Shown piece after piece: positions 1 through 10,084 of a stretch of DNA of 64,000 bases (position 1 is its first letter; each line of letters opens with the position of its first letter). Made by a program: the position numbers and the translations under genes. The notes below the pieces were generated by a model that was given only the letters and a program-made list of their open reading frames with translations, had not been told where the DNA came from and did not search any database. This stretch comes from Rhodonellum psychrophilum GCM71 = DSM 17998 (lineage in GTDB: Bacteria > Bacteroidota > Bacteroidia > Cytophagales > Cyclobacteriaceae), in the NCBI RefSeq assembly GCF_000381545.1, contig NZ_KB906684.1, forward strand, positions 1-64,000. Direction: 5' to 3'.

Positions 1-2
1 CA

Positions 3-1793
3 AACCTTCCCGTCGGATCATTTGCCCTGACCGCCAAGGCAACCGACAACAAGGGTACTGCCACGGTTTCTTCAGTGGTCAATATCAATGTGGTCGCTAG
101 AAAAATTGAACCTAAAATCAGCTTTAAAACACCCTCTGCAAACTCCGAGTATTTTAGATTTGAAGATATCAGTTTTGAAGTGGCCGTTGATGCACCAGAT
201 GCCGAAATTGTAAAGGTTGAATATTTTAGAAACAACATATTGATTGGAAGCAATTCAGAAGCACCCTTTAATTTGAAATGGAGAGCTTCCACAGTTGGAA
301 ACCTAAACATCCGTGCAATTGCAACAGACGAAGATGGTTCAACCGCCACCTCGGAAACGTTAACTGTTCGGGTCAAAAACAATACTCCCCCAACAATAAG
401 CATAATTTCTCCAGTCAATAATTCCAAATTCAACTTGGGAAACAACATAAATATTGAAGTGAAAGCTTCGGATTCAGATGGTTCAGTGAAGAAAGTTGAA
501 TTCTTCAACGAAGAGCAATTCATAGGTGAGGCCACACAAGAACCTTTTAATCTTGAATTAAGTGATTTGGCAGCAGGCAAATATGTATTCAAAGCCAAAG
601 CGACTGATGACAGAGGTGCTACTACAATGTCTTCAACCGTGTCAATTGAGGTCTTTAAGGAAGAATCGGCAATTATTCCAGTAGAGATTATTCTACCAGA
701 AATAATTATTATAACCCCAGTCAATAACCAAGAGTTTGATGCGGGGGCGAATGTTGAAGTAATGGTTATGTTCCAAGGTTCCGCTGAAACAGTTAAAAGA
801 GTGGAATACTATAGTGGTAGCCAATTGATTGGATTTTCAACCACAAGTCCATTTGATTTTATCTGGCAAAGCCCTAGTTCAAACCAATATAGCATAACAG
901 CGAAGGCAATAGGGGAAGACCCGACCAAATTTAAAATATCAGAATCTGTAAGTATTCGTGTAAAAGAAAAAAACCAAACAATTTTCCAAATCACAGATCC
1001 AATTAAAGATGCAGTATTCACTGCAGGACAAAATATTTCAATAAGTGTAGATTTACCCGAAGGAAACAATCCTATAGAACGGGTTGACTATTTTAGGGGG
1101 AATACGAGAATAGGAAGCTCAACTTCATTCCCATATAATTTCACATGGAATAATGTAAAAGATGGAAACTATAATTTAATTGCTCAGCTGATTTATCTGG
1201 ATGGAACCCGAATAATTTCAATTCCTGTTCCTATTAAGGTTCTTAAGAGGAATCAATCGATCGTAAAGCTGGGATCTCAAAATAACAAAAGAGAAATTCT
1301 CCTCGGGGAGAATCTAGACCTCAACGTTGAATTGGTTGAATTTGTAAATTACGTAGAATCCGTGCAATATCTTTTGGATGGTAAAATATTGGGAATCTCA
1401 ACCGAAAATCCCTACGGATTCCAGTGGCAAAATATTCCTGAAGGAGATCATCAAGTGGTGGCACGGGCGATCGATGCGAGTGGAGCTTCTTACTATTCTG
1501 AGCCTATCAATTTCAGAGTTTTAAGAGATGTAAACAACATTCAATTAGAATATGTACTCGGACCAAACCCGACTACAGATTATCTAAATGTGATTTTTAC
1601 GAATTTGGATGGAAATTATGATTTCGAATTTGAAGTGATATCCATGAATGGAATAGTACTAAAAACATTCAGTGCCAATCCTGAAGAAAATACTGTTAAC
1701 TTGGATGTTGCAGACTTAAAAAATGGAGTTTACATTTTGCAAATAACAGCTAACCGAAATTTAGTTTTAAGCAGGAGGTTTGTTAAGAAATGA
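3..1793 (+). CDS. Multi-Ig-domain T9SS-secreted protein (5' partial)
   Basis: The reading frame is open to the left window edge, so the true start lies outside; the GTG at 75 falls inside an Ig domain and is not a start. After the tail of one domain there are five complete Ig-like repeats of the Big_7 kind (about 90 residues each), recognisable by ITSPVNN-type openings, a KVEYF or RVEYY strand, LIG, and a PFNLKW-type turn. The last ~80 residues start with GPNPTTDYLNV and end in RRFVKK, a type A T9SS sorting domain, so the protein should be exported across the outer membrane and anchored or released. The catalytic or adhesive N-terminal part is not visible. The following gene carries the same Ig module, suggesting joint action on a surface polysaccharide (inference). 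Confidence 0.85.
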   Translation, partial: NLPVGSFALTAKATDNKGTATVSSVVNINVVARKIEPKISFKTPSANSEYFRFEDISFEVAVDAPDAEIVKVEYFRNNILIGSNSEAPFNLKWRASTVGNLNIRAIATDEDGSTATSETLTVRVKNNTPPTISIISPVNNSKFNLGNNINIEVKASDSDGSVKKVEFFNEEQFIGEATQEPFNLELSDLAAGKYVFKAKATDDRGATTMSSTVSIEVFKEESAIIPVEIILPEIIIITPVNNQEFDAGANVEVMVMFQGSAETVKRVEYYSGSQLIGFSTTSPFDFIWQSPSSNQYSITAKAIGEDPTKFKISESVSIRVKEKNQTIFQITDPIKDAVFTAGQNISISVDLPEGNNPIERVDYFRGNTRIGSSTSFPYNFTWNNVKDGNYNLIAQLIYLDGTRIISIPVPIKVLKRNQSIVKLGSQNNKREILLGENLDLNVELVEFVNYVESVQYLLDGKILGISTENPYGFQWQNIPEGDHQVVARAIDASGASYYSEPINFRVLRDVNNIQLEYVLGPNPTTDYLNVIFTNLDGNYDFEFEVISMNGIVLKTFSANPEENTVNLDVADLKNGVYILQITANRNLVLSRRFVKK

Positions 1794-2171
1794 TTCTTGG
1801 CTCTCTTATTTTAAGAAGGTTTAAAATCATTTTCAAAAAAAACTAAAAAGTTGAATTAAAAAAAACAGTAAGCTTATGATTTTGATTGCAGAAAATATTT
1901 TCATATTATATTTGAACTTGGTCTAGAAAGAGCTAATTAATTCAAAAACATAACTTAAAGAAAAATATTGCTTTGATTGGGCTATTTTCAGTCAAATGCA
2001 ATTGACATGCCTTTAAATGAATTTATATAATTTAAAATTTTACAAAAAACATATTAGGACTACATGTTTTTTGGATAACCATACAATAGTTGCTTTGTTG
2101 AATAAAATAATTACCGTTAATTATTTTAACCTTGTATAGGTTGGTAATTAAGTATTAAAACGAAAATCAAT
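1794..2171. other. AT-rich intergenic region
   Basis: 378 bases without a credible ORF. Near its right end, 2108-2150, TAATTACC and GGTAATTA form an outer 8-bp inverted repeat enclosing an AACCT/AGGTT pair, about 20 bases before the next start codon. This could be an operator or a leader hairpin. Nothing else recognised. Confidence 0.5.
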
Positions 2172-3452
2172 ATGAAAACTTATTTATTTATAAAATTAAT
2201 TTTTATACTTGTGTTTACATTTTCGCCAAAAAATGACATGTATATTTTGGGGAAAGGAGAAATTCATGACTCAAAATTTTTCATGTGGGATAATTTTGAT
2301 AAAAAAAATGAAACAAATGGGATTGTTTTAATTGAAAATACCACGAACAATGTTCCATCAAATAAACTGGGAAAATTATTGTGGTCTGCGACTCATGAAA
2401 TTGGCAACCAAAATGAGTGGAATGGTGATGGAGGTGGTGGTGAGTACAATAGTGGGACTGGCAATAGCGCGGTATCAACAACAGTTGCAAGAACCGGTAA
2501 ATATTCTTTAAAACTATCATTAAACACAACTAGTGGGGATTCTCATGGCACAAGAAATTATAGGTGGAAAGAGATTGGAAATAACGCAGATCTCATTTTT
2601 ACCCAATATTTTTATTTTCCTCACAGAATAGATTTGGATCCAATGAATGATTGGTTCAATTTAATTCAAACTAAGGGTGTAAAGTATGCAGCAGGAGGTC
2701 CTGGCACTGGGCCAGATCAAATAAATAATCCACATTTTGTGGTAGGTATAGATGTCAGGGGAGGAGCCGGTTCTGGTGGTGCCAATTACCTTACGCTTGC
2801 GGATCTTCAGAAATTTTGGAGTGGAAATTCAAATGTAGTATGGAGGGCCCCACAAGGATTAAATCTTCCTACTAATAAATGGGTTAAAATCCAGATGCGG
2901 ATAATTCAGGATACAGGTAATAACGGAAGAATCTTGTTATGGCAAGACGATGTTTTAGTAGTTGATACGGGTCTCAGAAATACACTTAGACCAGAGGTGG
3001 ATGCTAGCCATTTCAGTATAAATGCTTATGCAGATAAGACATTCCCCAATGTAACCACATTTTATCTTGATGACTTAACCATTAATTTGCCTGAAGAGAC
3101 CACAAGTCAGAAATTTAAAGTAACTACTGCAGAATTACCTTCTACTGGAGGAAAAATTTTAATCGCTCAATTCGCAAAAGACACAAATGTCGAAATTACA
3201 TCACCTTTAGATAATAGCTCAATAACTAAAAATTCAAATTTGATAATTAAAGCAATTGCATCAAGTACCATAAGTGAGGTTCAGAAAATTGAATATTATC
3301 AGGGCGAAGTATTACTTGGGATCTCTGTTAAACAGCCACATGAATTCAATTGGTCAAATGTGTCTGAAGGGGTTTATCAATTAAAGATCAAGGCATATTT
3401 TAATAATGGAGACACAAAATTTTCTTATATAAATAGAGTTACAGTCAAATAA
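2172..3452 (+). CDS. Secreted polysaccharide-lyase-like protein with C-terminal Ig domain
   Basis: 426 residues with a hydrophobic N-terminal export segment (residues ~5-18). Residues ~65-315 look like a concanavalin-type jelly roll of the heparin-lyase-I-like family (Polysacc_lyase, PF14099): FTQYFYFPHRIDLD near 143-156 followed by WFNLIQTKG, then KWVKIQMRI and a TFYLDDLTI strand. The family cleaves or binds uronic-acid-containing polysaccharides; substrate cannot be told here. Residues ~337-426 are one Big_7-type Ig domain matching those in the upstream gene. The protein ends directly after this domain and has no T9SS sorting domain, so its final location is uncertain. The family call is from motif likeness only; a non-catalytic lectin-like role is possible. 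Confidence 0.6.
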   Translation: MKTYLFIKLIFILVFTFSPKNDMYILGKGEIHDSKFFMWDNFDKKNETNGIVLIENTTNNVPSNKLGKLLWSATHEIGNQNEWNGDGGGGEYNSGTGNSAVSTTVARTGKYSLKLSLNTTSGDSHGTRNYRWKEIGNNADLIFTQYFYFPHRIDLDPMNDWFNLIQTKGVKYAAGGPGTGPDQINNPHFVVGIDVRGGAGSGGANYLTLADLQKFWSGNSNVVWRAPQGLNLPTNKWVKIQMRIIQDTGNNGRILLWQDDVLVVDTGLRNTLRPEVDASHFSINAYADKTFPNVTTFYLDDLTINLPEETTSQKFKVTTAELPSTGGKILIAQFAKDTNVEITSPLDNSSITKNSNLIIKAIASSTISEVQKIEYYQGEVLLGISVKQPHEFNWSNVSEGVYQLKIKAYFNNGDTKFSYINRVTVK

Positions 3453-3860
3453 ATATTGAAATAATCAGATGGATTTTTGATTATGCGATTTTTAAAATTA
3501 GGTAATATGATTTAGAATGTAATTATTGGCAAAATGTTTAAAATTTTTAAAATTCGGGTGTATTATTTTCAGAACAAAACACGATGAATCCCAGTTAATC
3601 AGGACAAATCATAATTTTTATTTTTACTTACTCCTAAGAATCCATTTGTAAATGATGGGGATTTGACCAAAATAATGTCAGGATAATTGCTTTAAACCTT
3701 AATTATCTTTTTATTTACGAATAGAATTTTAATTTTTAAAAAAAAACTCTAGGTGTTTAAAGTAATTTGTTAAAGGCCATAGGTCCAGTAATATCCTTCG
3801 TATTGTTACGATTATAATTTTTTTCAACATTTTAATCAAATAAATAAAAGCAAAAAATAA
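3453..3860. other. AT-rich intergenic region
   Basis: 408 bases, strongly AT-rich, no credible ORF, hairpin terminator or repeat seen. It presumably carries the promoter of the glycosyltransferase that follows. Confidence 0.4.
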
Positions 3861-4742
3861 ATGAGTAAACATGCAATTCTTTTACTTGGATATAAAAATA
3901 TTGAACAAATTTGTGATTATATTAATTTGCTTGATGAAGATTTTGACTTTTACATTCATTTGGATAAGAAAAGCAAGATATCACAGGAAAGAATTCTAAA
4001 AATCAGATCATTTAAAAATGTAAAGTTTATTGGACAAGTCTATAAAGTGAATTGGGGTGGAAAAAAATTTCTTGAGGCGTTTCTTTACCTGGCTAAAGAG
4101 GCTTTAAAAGAAAAATCCACTAAATACATTCATACAACAAGTGAAGCAGATTTGCCAATCAAATCCCCTGCTTACATTAAAGAATTTTTTATAAAGAATG
4201 ATGGGAAGCAGTATGTTGAATTTTTCAGTATACCTACAGATAGGTGGGTAGATGGAGGTCTTGACAGGTTTAATAAATATAATTTTTATGATAAATTTAA
4301 TTTTAAAACTAAGATTGGGTTTAAAATTATTATTTATCTTCTAAAAATACAAAAATTAATCGGTGTTAATCGTAACATTTCTAAAAATTTTCCGCCATTG
4401 TATGGTGGAAGTACTTGGTGTTCATTGTCAAGATCATGTATTGAATATTCTTTAGAGTACACAGAAAAAAATCCTAATTTTCTGAAATCGCTCACAAACA
4501 CGTTTGCTCCTGAAGAAATTTTCTTTCAAACCATTTTGATGGATTCGCCTTTTAAAAATGATATTGTGAATGATAACTTGGTTTATATCGATTGGGTATT
4601 TCGGAATGGCAATAGTCCAGCACCTTTAGATATGTCTGATCTAGAAAAGTTGAAAAAATCGGATAAACTCTTTGCTAGGAAAATTCAACCTCCAATTTCT
4701 GAGGATTTAAAAATTGAATTGTTGAAATATTTGAAAACCTGA
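3861..4742 (+). CDS. GT14-type (core-2/I-branching-like) glycosyltransferase
   Basis: 293 residues resembling the Branch family (GT14; beta-1,6-GlcNAc or xylosyl transferases in eukaryotes, poorly characterised in bacteria). Visible family marks are the N-terminal AILLLGYKN strand, FYIHLDKKS at ~30-38, SEADLPIKS at 94-102, GGSTWCSLS at 182-190 and APEEIFFQT at 216-224, the last carrying the acidic residues expected for catalysis. No signal peptide or membrane segment, so cytosolic. It stands alone, with long AT-rich gaps on either side and an IS remnant downstream, but its location next to the Wzx/Wzy cassette suggests it adds a sugar or branch to the same polymer. Donor and acceptor are unknown. 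Confidence 0.8.
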   Translation: MSKHAILLLGYKNIEQICDYINLLDEDFDFYIHLDKKSKISQERILKIRSFKNVKFIGQVYKVNWGGKKFLEAFLYLAKEALKEKSTKYIHTTSEADLPIKSPAYIKEFFIKNDGKQYVEFFSIPTDRWVDGGLDRFNKYNFYDKFNFKTKIGFKIIIYLLKIQKLIGVNRNISKNFPPLYGGSTWCSLSRSCIEYSLEYTEKNPNFLKSLTNTFAPEEIFFQTILMDSPFKNDIVNDNLVYIDWVFRNGNSPAPLDMSDLEKLKKSDKLFARKIQPPISEDLKIELLKYLKT

Positions 4743-5478
4743 TTTTATTTTTATAGAACTTAGGGATGATAAATTTTTGATTGGATTCATTTTTGCTGTC
4801 CTAAGATTTCCAGAAATTAATTTAAATTTCATTGTTTTGTTTTTTTTTGGAAATTAGGGCTATAATTTCTATTATAATATTTTCTAGGCCTAGTCTAGTT
4901 TATTATTTATTAAATTTTTTTTTAATCTCCATTGGATTAGATCTATATTTATTAGGCTTGTCTTTAACAAACTTACAGTTAGTCAAGGAAAACAGATGAA
5001 AATTAATGAATTGTTGATTTCATCATTGTTGATCTACAATGAAACTTATTAAATGTCCTTTACCGATTTGACAGTTAATTTTTGGAAAAGAAATATTTCT
5101 CTATAAAAAATTAATTGAATTAGATAAGTAATACAATTAAGAAATTTATTTAGGTGTAATACTTACCTTGGCTTTTTGAAACCAATTTATTAAATATTTA
5201 ATAAGTCTTTGAATATTTTAATAATTTATCCATGCTGATCAATATTATTTATTGGAATAATCTAATTAAATATAATTAATAATATATTTTTAAAAATATT
5301 TATGTAAAATGCTATAAAAAAATTTCAACGCATTTATCATTGAACAAGATAGTGGATTTACATATCAGAAAGTTTTTTACCTTCTTGTGAAAAAAATGCT
5401 AATTTTGATTCTTGAGAATTAAATTTTCGATTTTAATTTATCCCTGATTAACGTATTGTTTCTAACTGCTTAAATAAT
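4743..5478. other. Long AT-rich intergenic region
   Basis: About 740 bases of very AT-rich DNA with no credible ORF on either strand, ending at the left edge of the IS3-type remnant. No structured RNA, terminator or repeat recognised. Confidence 0.4.
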
Positions 5479-5511
5479 CGGACTGGTTTTGTTGCCTAAA
5501 CTTGGAACAAA

Positions 5512-5955
5512 ATGATCGAAGAATTAATCAAAAATGGTCGGCTCTCCTCAAGTGGCCGAAAATTACTTACTTCACAACAAAAAGCTTTTATTGTAGAAGA
5601 TTGGGGATCATCCGGCTTATCTTGCTCTGAATATTGTCGCCGACATGGACTGATCAACAGTCAAGTCTACAACTGGCGCTCAGATGCTAAAACAGGAGCC
5701 ATTATGAGTATCAAAAATCAAGGAGATTTACATTCCAAAGCCGAATTGGAAATGCATAGAAAGGAAAATGAGGAGTTGATGAAAGGCCTTGGGGAATCTA
5801 CACTTGACATTAAAATCCTAAAAAAAGTTGGGAATGGATCAACTACAAAACAAAAAATTGAATCGTTATCCAAGGAATTCGGAATGAATCTGAATAAGGC
5901 CATCAAGACCTTTGGGGTAGTAAAATACACCGATTATTATGAAGTAAAGATCTAG
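5512..5955 (+). CDS. IS3-like transposase OrfA (HTH part)
   Basis: 147 residues. Residues ~20-55 form a transposase-type helix-turn-helix (TSQQKAFIVEDW, then CSEYCRRHGL and QVYNWR), followed by an E/K-rich stretch (KAELEMHRKENEEL) resembling the coiled coil that pairs OrfA subunits. The end, around KEFGMNLNKAIKTFGV, matches the segment that in intact fused or frameshifted IS3 elements leads to the integrase domain, so the stop at 5953-5955 probably truncates a longer product. Start ATG at 5512 follows AACAAA with no clear ribosome binding site. Non-functional as a transposase without orfB; a residual DNA-binding role cannot be excluded. Confidence 0.6.
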   Translation: MIEELIKNGRLSSSGRKLLTSQQKAFIVEDWGSSGLSCSEYCRRHGLINSQVYNWRSDAKTGAIMSIKNQGDLHSKAELEMHRKENEELMKGLGESTLDIKILKKVGNGSTTKQKIESLSKEFGMNLNKAIKTFGVVKYTDYYEVKI

Positions 5956-6705
5956 CTTGAAGGTAGAAGAATGCCTAAAAAAAACTCTGTGAGTATTTAA
6001 AGATGGCTAAACTGGAGATCACAGCAAAAAAATCCCTTTATGGTGTTAAAAGAGCAAAGGCCTTGTTAAAGCAGAATTTGGGGTTAAATGTGACCTAATA
6101 CATAATCCATCGTTATATGAAGGAGGAGAGACTATGATTTTCCGTAACCGAACCAAAGGGAAAAGCAGGCCATATACTCTCCAAATAGGAGTAGAGAAGC
6201 CAAACACTAGATGGGTCAGTGATATCACTTCCATAAAATGCTGCAATGTGGAATAGCTCCTGTTAGGCTTTCTGTTGGACTGTTGCAACTGATCAATCAT
6301 AGTATGGAGAGCAGGAAAATATATGCAGGCAGTTGACATTGAATTAATGATCCAGGCAGCCTTATACAATCGTTTTGGCAAAAATATGCCTTCCGTTGGG
6401 CAACTTCAGTTTTATATGAAAATGGACCAGAGTTCATTGAAAAGAACCTAAAGAAGAGCCTCAAATCATTGAATATCGACAATTGCAGTACAGCGTCCTA
6501 TACTCAACAGTCCAATGGAATGTGGGAAGCTTTGAATGGGACAATTAAATGAGATTATGGGATGAGAGCTGCTTGGATTTAGCTCAAATCGTACTAGCCC
6601 AAATCTAATGTTGAGTAGTAGAATACAACACTTTCGACCCTCATCCAGCATTAGAAATGAAAACACCAAATGAATTTTATAGCTTTATAACAACAGCTTA
6701 ATTAG
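5956..6705 (+). pseudogene. IS3-like transposase OrfB remnant (rve integrase)
   Basis: Reading across frames recovers the order of an IS3 OrfB: a KKSLYGVKRAKALLK segment at ~6030 (family: yGyrRi..lLk), an RWVSDITSI strand at ~6212 that carries the first catalytic Asp, NGPEFIEKNLK at ~6421 (family: DNGpEF; the first Asp of the motif appears lost) and TQQSNGMWEALNGTIK at ~6506, carrying the Glu. In-frame stops and frameshifts interrupt each segment (for example near 6096, 6255 and 6550). Several short opposite-strand ORFs here are shadows. Confidence 0.75.
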
Positions 6706-6709
6706 TCCA

Positions 6710-7410
6710 GATTTAAATCAAAAAGCCCAGGTATGTTAGTTTACTCCAGATTGTGATTGGGCCAGTTTGTTGAAAATCATATTGGGATTTTAATAGATAA
6801 TCATATTTTGAGCGATTATGTCAAAGTGGATTGCTTTAATTATGAATGCATTTAAATAATATCGATATGAATTTGGCTTAAATTATAATATATGAAATTT
6901 ATTTATAGGTATAATTTATAAAATTTTAGGTGCATATTAATTTGATAAATAGAAAAAAAATCGATTGGATTTTGAATTAAAAAGATAATTATAATCATTA
7001 ATTCAATGACATGATAGTTTTAATAAACGTATTGACATCATAAGTAATTTGATCAATATTGTAGCATTATCTATGCGATGTTCAGAGAAAAAAAAACTAT
7101 TAATAATTTAAAATTTTAATGTTATATTGCTTAGGTTTAAATAATTTAATATGATTAAATATTTCCGATTTTCTTAGTATTAAATTATTTTGAAGATTAC
7201 TATTGTTGTTTTAATTTATATTTATTTGCTTAAATTATCTTAAACAATTAATATATTCAAATTTTGATTTAATTGCTGTTTAATTAAGTTTTTGAGTCAA
7301 TAATATTTATTATAAATCTGATTAATGGTTGAGTCACTCATTGTTTTATTTATATTGTTAAGGTTTACCATTATATTTGATTTAATTATATAATTAATTT
7401 ATTTTATAAC
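6710..7410. other. Very AT-rich region upstream of wzx
   Basis: About 700 bases with no gene, among the most AT-rich DNA in the window, composed largely of TAAT/ATTT runs. It should carry the promoter for the plus-strand polysaccharide cassette, but no convincing TTTG/TAnnTTTG pair could be chosen among the many partial matches. Confidence 0.4.
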
Positions 7411-8808
7411 ATGATTAAAAAAATAATTAAACATAAAGTTTTTCAGAATTTTTCTTTTTTAACAATTGGAACTGCAATTTCTCAAATTCTCAGTTTATTG
7501 ACGGTATTAAAAATTACCAAGATTCTTCTGCCAGATGACTATGGTCTTTATACATTTATTATTGCACAAGGTGCTCTGCTTTTAACAATTGCTGACCTTG
7601 GTGTGCAAACGATAATTGTTAGAGCTATTGCGAGAGAGCCCGAAAAAACGAAGGATTTGGTGATTAATGGAATTCTCTTACGAACTCTTGCTTTAATTCT
7701 TGTAAGTGTTATTTATATTGGTTACAATTATTTTTTAGGTAATCTTACTGTTTTAGAGTTATCGTTGGTTTTTTTGTTTTCTTTAATTTCTTGTTTTGGA
7801 AAACTATTTGAAATAGTTTATATAGGTAATCAAAAGATGTTGCCACCCTCTATTATTAATTTAATTTATGGTTTTCTTTGGTTCCTTTTAGTTTTTTTAT
7901 TGCCTGTAGCATGGGTTAGTATTAATACTCTCATAATTGTTTTTTTGGGTACAAGTGTCCTGAAGAATTTCACCTTTTATTTCAGTTTAAAGTATCATAA
8001 TCTTTTAATAGGGAAAGTTCAGAATTTTTGGATTTCCTCAAAAAATTTAATTCAAGAAAGCTGGCCTTATTTCGCTTTGACCCTTGTAATGCTTCCTTAC
8101 AGGAAATTTTCAAACAATTTTCTTGATATTAACTCGACTATTGAAGAAGTAGCTTTTTATAACTTATCGGAGAAATTTATAGGACCTGTATCCATGATTT
8201 TAGATATAGCTTTGATCGCTATATTCCCCAACCTTTCTGCTCTATGGATATCGAATATTGCCAAATTTAAAAATGTAATTAGCGAAGGATTTAAATATTA
8301 CATGCTTCTTGGAATATTAATGTCATTTTTGTTTACAATGTTTGCTTATGAAATTTTAGGATTTCTTTTTCCCCCAAGTTATCTGCCTGCAGTAGTCATC
8401 TGTCAATTACAGGTTTGGTTTTTGTTGCTCTCTTCCGTCGACAGTATGATTGGAACCATTTTAGGAGCCACTAACAATGAGAAAAAAATACTTCAGCTTG
8501 GAATAGTCAATTCTGTTATTTCTACACCAATAATCTTTTATGCCAGTAAATTTGGAGCCTTAGGTCTATCCATTGCTTATCTTTCGACCTTTTCAATCTT
8601 TCAATTTTATATTTGGTTTGTTTTTCAAAAATCAGTTGGAATAAAAATTAAGGATAAAGTTTTGATGTGGGGCCTTGCATTAATTTTATTCATAATTTCT
8701 TATTTTCTTGTTGAAAATGTGGGATTATTAATAAAAATTGTAATTTCATTTGTTGTTGTGCTTGTAAGTCTTAGAATTGTTGTCAGGAAATTTTCAATAA
8801 CCATTTGA
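7411..8808 (+). CDS. wzx: Wzx-type polysaccharide flippase
   Basis: 465 residues, almost entirely hydrophobic with about 12-14 predicted membrane helices. The N-terminus (FLTIGTAISQILSLL, then KILLPDDYGLYTF and ADLGVQTIIVRAIARE) is characteristic of the polysaccharide-transport/MOP flippase family, which moves undecaprenyl-linked oligosaccharide units to the periplasmic face. It is the first gene of a tight plus-strand cassette: the next start codon follows after one base. Family assignment is firm; symbol is by role. Confidence 0.88.
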   Translation: MIKKIIKHKVFQNFSFLTIGTAISQILSLLTVLKITKILLPDDYGLYTFIIAQGALLLTIADLGVQTIIVRAIAREPEKTKDLVINGILLRTLALILVSVIYIGYNYFLGNLTVLELSLVFLFSLISCFGKLFEIVYIGNQKMLPPSIINLIYGFLWFLLVFLLPVAWVSINTLIIVFLGTSVLKNFTFYFSLKYHNLLIGKVQNFWISSKNLIQESWPYFALTLVMLPYRKFSNNFLDINSTIEEVAFYNLSEKFIGPVSMILDIALIAIFPNLSALWISNIAKFKNVISEGFKYYMLLGILMSFLFTMFAYEILGFLFPPSYLPAVVICQLQVWFLLLSSVDSMIGTILGATNNEKKILQLGIVNSVISTPIIFYASKFGALGLSIAYLSTFSIFQFYIWFVFQKSVGIKIKDKVLMWGLALILFIISYFLVENVGLLIKIVISFVVVLVSLRIVVRKFSITI

Positions 8809-8809
8809 A

Positions 8810-10084
8810 ATGAGAAATAAAATATATTTGTTATTTGTAATTATTCTAATTCCATTTAACCTTAAATTCTTTGACGCTTCCTTTATAAATCCTGTAATCT
8901 TAAATTATTCATTTATTTTATTTATTTGGATTACTATTTTTCTATCTATTCCTCATGTTTTTAAGCAAAAGAGCCAATTTTCTATACCGATTTTACTAAT
9001 TTTTTTTTCAGTTTTACTTTCAATGGTAATGGCCTACTATTCTTGGAATCAGAACTTTTTTTACAGTTTTATTGAAACTTCACAATACATGATTTGGCCC
9101 TTATTTTTTTTATTGGTCTACCAAGATTTTTCCATCAGTCATTTAGAAAAAATTATTCTGGCTTATGGCCTTCTCTATGCTCTTTTGTTTTTCTTTCAGT
9201 ATTTAAATCAAGGAACTGTTTTTTTCGGAAAGCCACTCTATGGTGATGAATGGACCGAAGATAGGGGGGTGATTAGAATTATTTTCCCAGGTGCTGGTAT
9301 TTTTATTTTGTCACTTTTTATAGCCATTACCAAACTAACAACTACAAAAAACCATCGTTGGTTTTGGATTCTGTTCATCCTCTTAGGCGTTATTATTCCA
9401 GTAATGCAAGTAACTAGGCAATTTATAGCTGGTATATTATTAATATATTTGTTTCACTTGATTATTAATGTTAATCTAACTAAGAAGATTGTTATTATAT
9501 TTTTCTTTATTCTGGCCGTAGGAATAGTAATTAATTCTGATATACCAATGGTTCAAGGTGTAATTGAAGCTCAAGAAAGAGATTCTAGTCTTGGCAAGAA
9601 ATATATTCGAATCTTGGCCGGCGAATATTTTCTATTCGACTATTCACCAAATACTGTAAGTGCGGTTTTTGGTAATGGAGCTCCATATTGGGGCTTATCT
9701 GATTATGGAAAATTCCATGAGTATCTTGCAGATAACAAAGGGTTTTATCTTTCAGACGTCGGAATTATTGCAGTTTATGCAATGTTTGGTATATTTGCAA
9801 TTATTGGTTTTGTTCTTATTTGGGTTAATTCTTTTTTTATTAGAATCCCTCCTGAATATCAATATTCCAAATATTATTTATGGTATATTTTATTTACAAG
9901 TTTTACATGGTATTCCGTCTATCACTACCATTATTTAATATCGACAGTATTCGCTCTTTATATTTTTCATAAAGGAATTGAAGCTTCTAAGAGAAAACGT
10001 TTGTTAAAAAGGGTTATAAAGAAAATATTATCGGAAGATAATAATAAAACATTGAATAATTTAAATGCAATTGATCAATTATAG
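8810..10084 (+). CDS. Wzy-like O-antigen/EPS polymerase (membrane protein)
   Basis: 424 residues with about ten to twelve hydrophobic helices and a longer extracytoplasmic loop in the last third (around SDIPMVQGVIEAQERDSS through YGKFHEYLADNKG, ~245-305), the topology of Wzy polymerases and O-antigen ligases. Sequence conservation in this class is poor, so the call rests on topology and on its place between wzx and glycosyltransferases (1 base after wzx; 0 bases before the GT2 gene). It would join repeat units in the periplasm; an O-antigen ligase role is the main alternative. Confidence 0.7.
   Translation: MRNKIYLLFVIILIPFNLKFFDASFINPVILNYSFILFIWITIFLSIPHVFKQKSQFSIPILLIFFSVLLSMVMAYYSWNQNFFYSFIETSQYMIWPLFFLLVYQDFSISHLEKIILAYGLLYALLFFFQYLNQGTVFFGKPLYGDEWTEDRGVIRIIFPGAGIFILSLFIAITKLTTTKNHRWFWILFILLGVIIPVMQVTRQFIAGILLIYLFHLIINVNLTKKIVIIFFFILAVGIVINSDIPMVQGVIEAQERDSSLGKKYIRILAGEYFLFDYSPNTVSAVFGNGAPYWGLSDYGKFHEYLADNKGFYLSDVGIIAVYAMFGIFAIIGFVLIWVNSFFIRIPPEYQYSKYYLWYILFTSFTWYSVYHYHYLISTVFALYIFHKGIEASKRKRLLKRVIKKILSEDNNKTLNNLNAIDQL

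Larger units (their letters stand above)
5479..6709 (+). mobile_element. Decayed IS3-family-like insertion sequence
   Basis: About 1.2 kb holding an orfA-like gene followed by a broken integrase-type orfB. Candidate ends are CGGACTGGTT at 5479 and the reverse complement TGGACTAATT at the right (to ~6709), a weak inverted repeat; no clear target duplication was found, so the borders are approximate. It sits between the GT14 gene and the Wzx/Wzy cassette and is surely immobile by itself. Confidence 0.6.

Noticed and set aside
75-77. GTG as start of the first gene
   Set aside because: The frame is open to base 3 and this codon falls within an Ig-domain strand, so it is internal.
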